A DNA stretch of 7,452 nt from DASYAN01 sp036501345 (GTDB taxonomy: Bacteria > Chloroflexota > Ktedonobacteria > Ktedonobacterales > Ktedonobacteraceae). Positions within the stretch are counted from its first letter, which is position 1; each line of letters opens with the position of its first letter. The notes beneath the pieces are model-generated. The model worked only from the letters and a program-made list of their open reading frames with translations, did no database searches and had not been told where the DNA came from. The stretch covers positions 1 to 7,452 of the forward strand of contig DASYAN010000378.1 of the NCBI GenBank assembly GCA_036501345.1. Direction: 5' to 3'. This document shows, one piece after another, positions 7,082 to 7,452 of this stretch. Position numbers and translations under genes: made by a program.

Positions 7082-7166
7082 CAAATAGCGGCTCTGCTGG
7101 CTATCCTTAAAGTAATCCATGTCAATGAAATGTCATGCTCAATCCAAGACATTCTTTTTTCATTCT
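7082..7166 (+). repeat. 85-bp direct repeat, copy 1
   Basis: This segment recurs at 7252-7336 with 82 of 85 identical bases (differences in GCTCTGCTGG versus GCTCTACTAG, and AATCCAT versus AATGCAT). Similarity continues weakly for about 18 more bases to CTGACA. Its left border falls two bases from where kinase homology stops (7079), suggesting the end of an inserted element. Inside, AATGTC (7129-7134) and GACATT (7148-7153) form an inverted repeat followed by a run of six T, a weak possible terminator on the plus strand. Confidence 0.75.
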
Positions 7167-7188
7167 CAATAGTTATACTCTGACAAAG

Positions 7189-7248
7189 TGTCCTCTTTTT
7201 GCCTCTTCAAGATGTCCTTTTTTGTCCTCAAGATGTCCCCTTTGTCCC
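7189..7248 (+). repeat. Second TGTCC array between the two 85-bp repeats
   Basis: TGTCC cores occur at 7189, 7213, 7223, 7234 and 7243, all on the plus strand. Three are the main type, preceded by AAG or AAGA (7189, 7213, 7234; spacing 24 and 21 bp). Two lie about one helical turn after a main core (7223, 7243). The AAGATGTCC-plus-T-run design matches the array at 251-329, though the flanking bases differ, so both probably belong to ends of related mobile elements. Confidence 0.5.
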
Positions 7249-7251
7249 TAG

Positions 7252-7336
7252 CAAATAGCGGCTCTACTAGCTATCCTTAAAGTAATGCATGTCAATGAAA
7301 TGTCATGCTCAATCCAAGACATTCTTTTTTCATTCT
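7252..7336 (+). repeat. 85-bp direct repeat, copy 2
   Basis: This is the second copy of the 7082-7166 segment, displaced by 170 bp and 96% identical by direct comparison. Here the left border abuts the TGTCC array rather than the kinase remnant. It contains the same AATGTC/GACATT inverted repeat (7299-7304, 7318-7323) followed by six T. Immediately after it comes GGGTA-GTG-TACCC (7337-7349), a perfect short inverted repeat that copy 1 lacks. Confidence 0.75.
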
Positions 7337-7401
7337 GGGTAGTGTACCCTGACATGAATGAAGTCTCCAGCAGACGATAAAAAAACTGTTGGTTGACAGA
7401 G

Positions 7402-7420
7402 GCAAGGAACTTTGCAGGAG
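7402..7420 (+). promoter_or_regulatory. Shine-Dalgarno with abutting near-palindrome
   Basis: AGGAG at 7416-7420 lies 8 nt before ATG 7429 and is a strong ribosome binding site. Directly before it, GCAAGGAACTTTGC (7402-7415) is almost self-complementary (one G-T wobble). It could be a small operator or a weak leader hairpin touching the ribosome site. Confidence 0.4.
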
Positions 7421-7428
7421 AGATAGCT

Positions 7429-7452
7429 ATGAAAGAGGCTTTTAGCAGCTAC
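7429..7452 (+). CDS. Start of an unidentified gene, cut by the window end
   Basis: ATG 7429 opens a frame reading MKEAFSSY to the edge of the window, behind AGGAG at 8-nt spacing. Only eight codons are visible, so no family can be named. It lies about 180 bp downstream of the second TGTCC array and faces away from it, which is where the transposase of an IS21- or Tn7-like element would be expected; this is positional inference only. A perfect TTGACA at 7393-7398 lacks a matching -10 box. Confidence 0.5.

Noticed and set aside
6716..7120. Minus-strand frame beginning MDYFKDSQQSRY that crosses the repeat and the kinase remnant
   Set aside because: Within the kinase area it reads the wrong phase, and its first codons come from the 85-bp repeat. 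The kinase frame itself is blocked by a stop at 7101-7103.
251..7248. The two TGTCC arrays as left and right ends of one transposon spanning the window
   Set aside because: Both arrays read TGTCC on the plus strand; the two ends of one element should be inverted relative to each other. No GGACA array is visible in the window.
7393..7398. Perfect TTGACA as a -35 box for the last gene
   Set aside because: The bases 16-18 bp downstream are the ribosome site (AGGAGA) and do not resemble a -10 box.

Overview
The window looks like accessory DNA from a Ktedonobacterales-type Chloroflexota (inference). Two remnants point there: an N-terminal XRE-type HTH of the 'RGWTQAKVAEAL...VVRWENG' style at the left edge, and on the minus strand the tail of a membrane-anchored Ser/Thr kinase with a TP-rich stalk and a CBM6/35-like ectodomain. 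Both are broken genes, and both break next to repeated, transposon-end-like DNA. The window therefore reads as an island of repeated insertion and decay around one intact, very large gene.

Left edge (1-528): a truncated HTH reading frame runs in from outside and loses recognisable sequence at about 251. There a tandem array of four TGTCC(G/C)-type repeats with 17-21 bp spacing begins. It is followed by a candidate promoter, a long imperfect hairpin with a GACATGTC palindrome in its loop, a pyrimidine-rich leader with an 11-bp direct repeat, and a good ribosome binding site.

Centre (529-5982): one uninterrupted 1817-codon gene for a protein I cannot place in any family. It has no signal peptide or clear membrane segment and is mostly charged alpha helix. 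The order is: N-terminal coiled-coil half, a Ser/Asp/Gly-rich linker built from minisatellite repeats, a beta-rich module with an NG turn, an Ala-rich helical stretch, a second possibly related beta-rich module, Lys-rich tracts, and a helical C-terminal third. GC content swings from about 32% to about 67% inside the same frame. This orphan is the most interesting object in the window.

Right side (5983-7452): nested inverted repeats form a likely bidirectional terminator between the giant gene and the convergent kinase pseudogene. The kinase remnant lacks its catalytic N-lobe and active-site loop and carries a frameshift just after its membrane helix. Its homology stops at 7079, directly beside an 85-bp sequence that recurs 170 bp further on. 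Between the two copies sits a second TGTCC array on the same strand as the left one. The window ends with the first eight codons of a new gene behind a strong Shine-Dalgarno.

The giant gene shows no operon partners. Its only neighbours are pseudogenes and repeat DNA, so context gives little about its role beyond suggesting mobile or accessory cargo.
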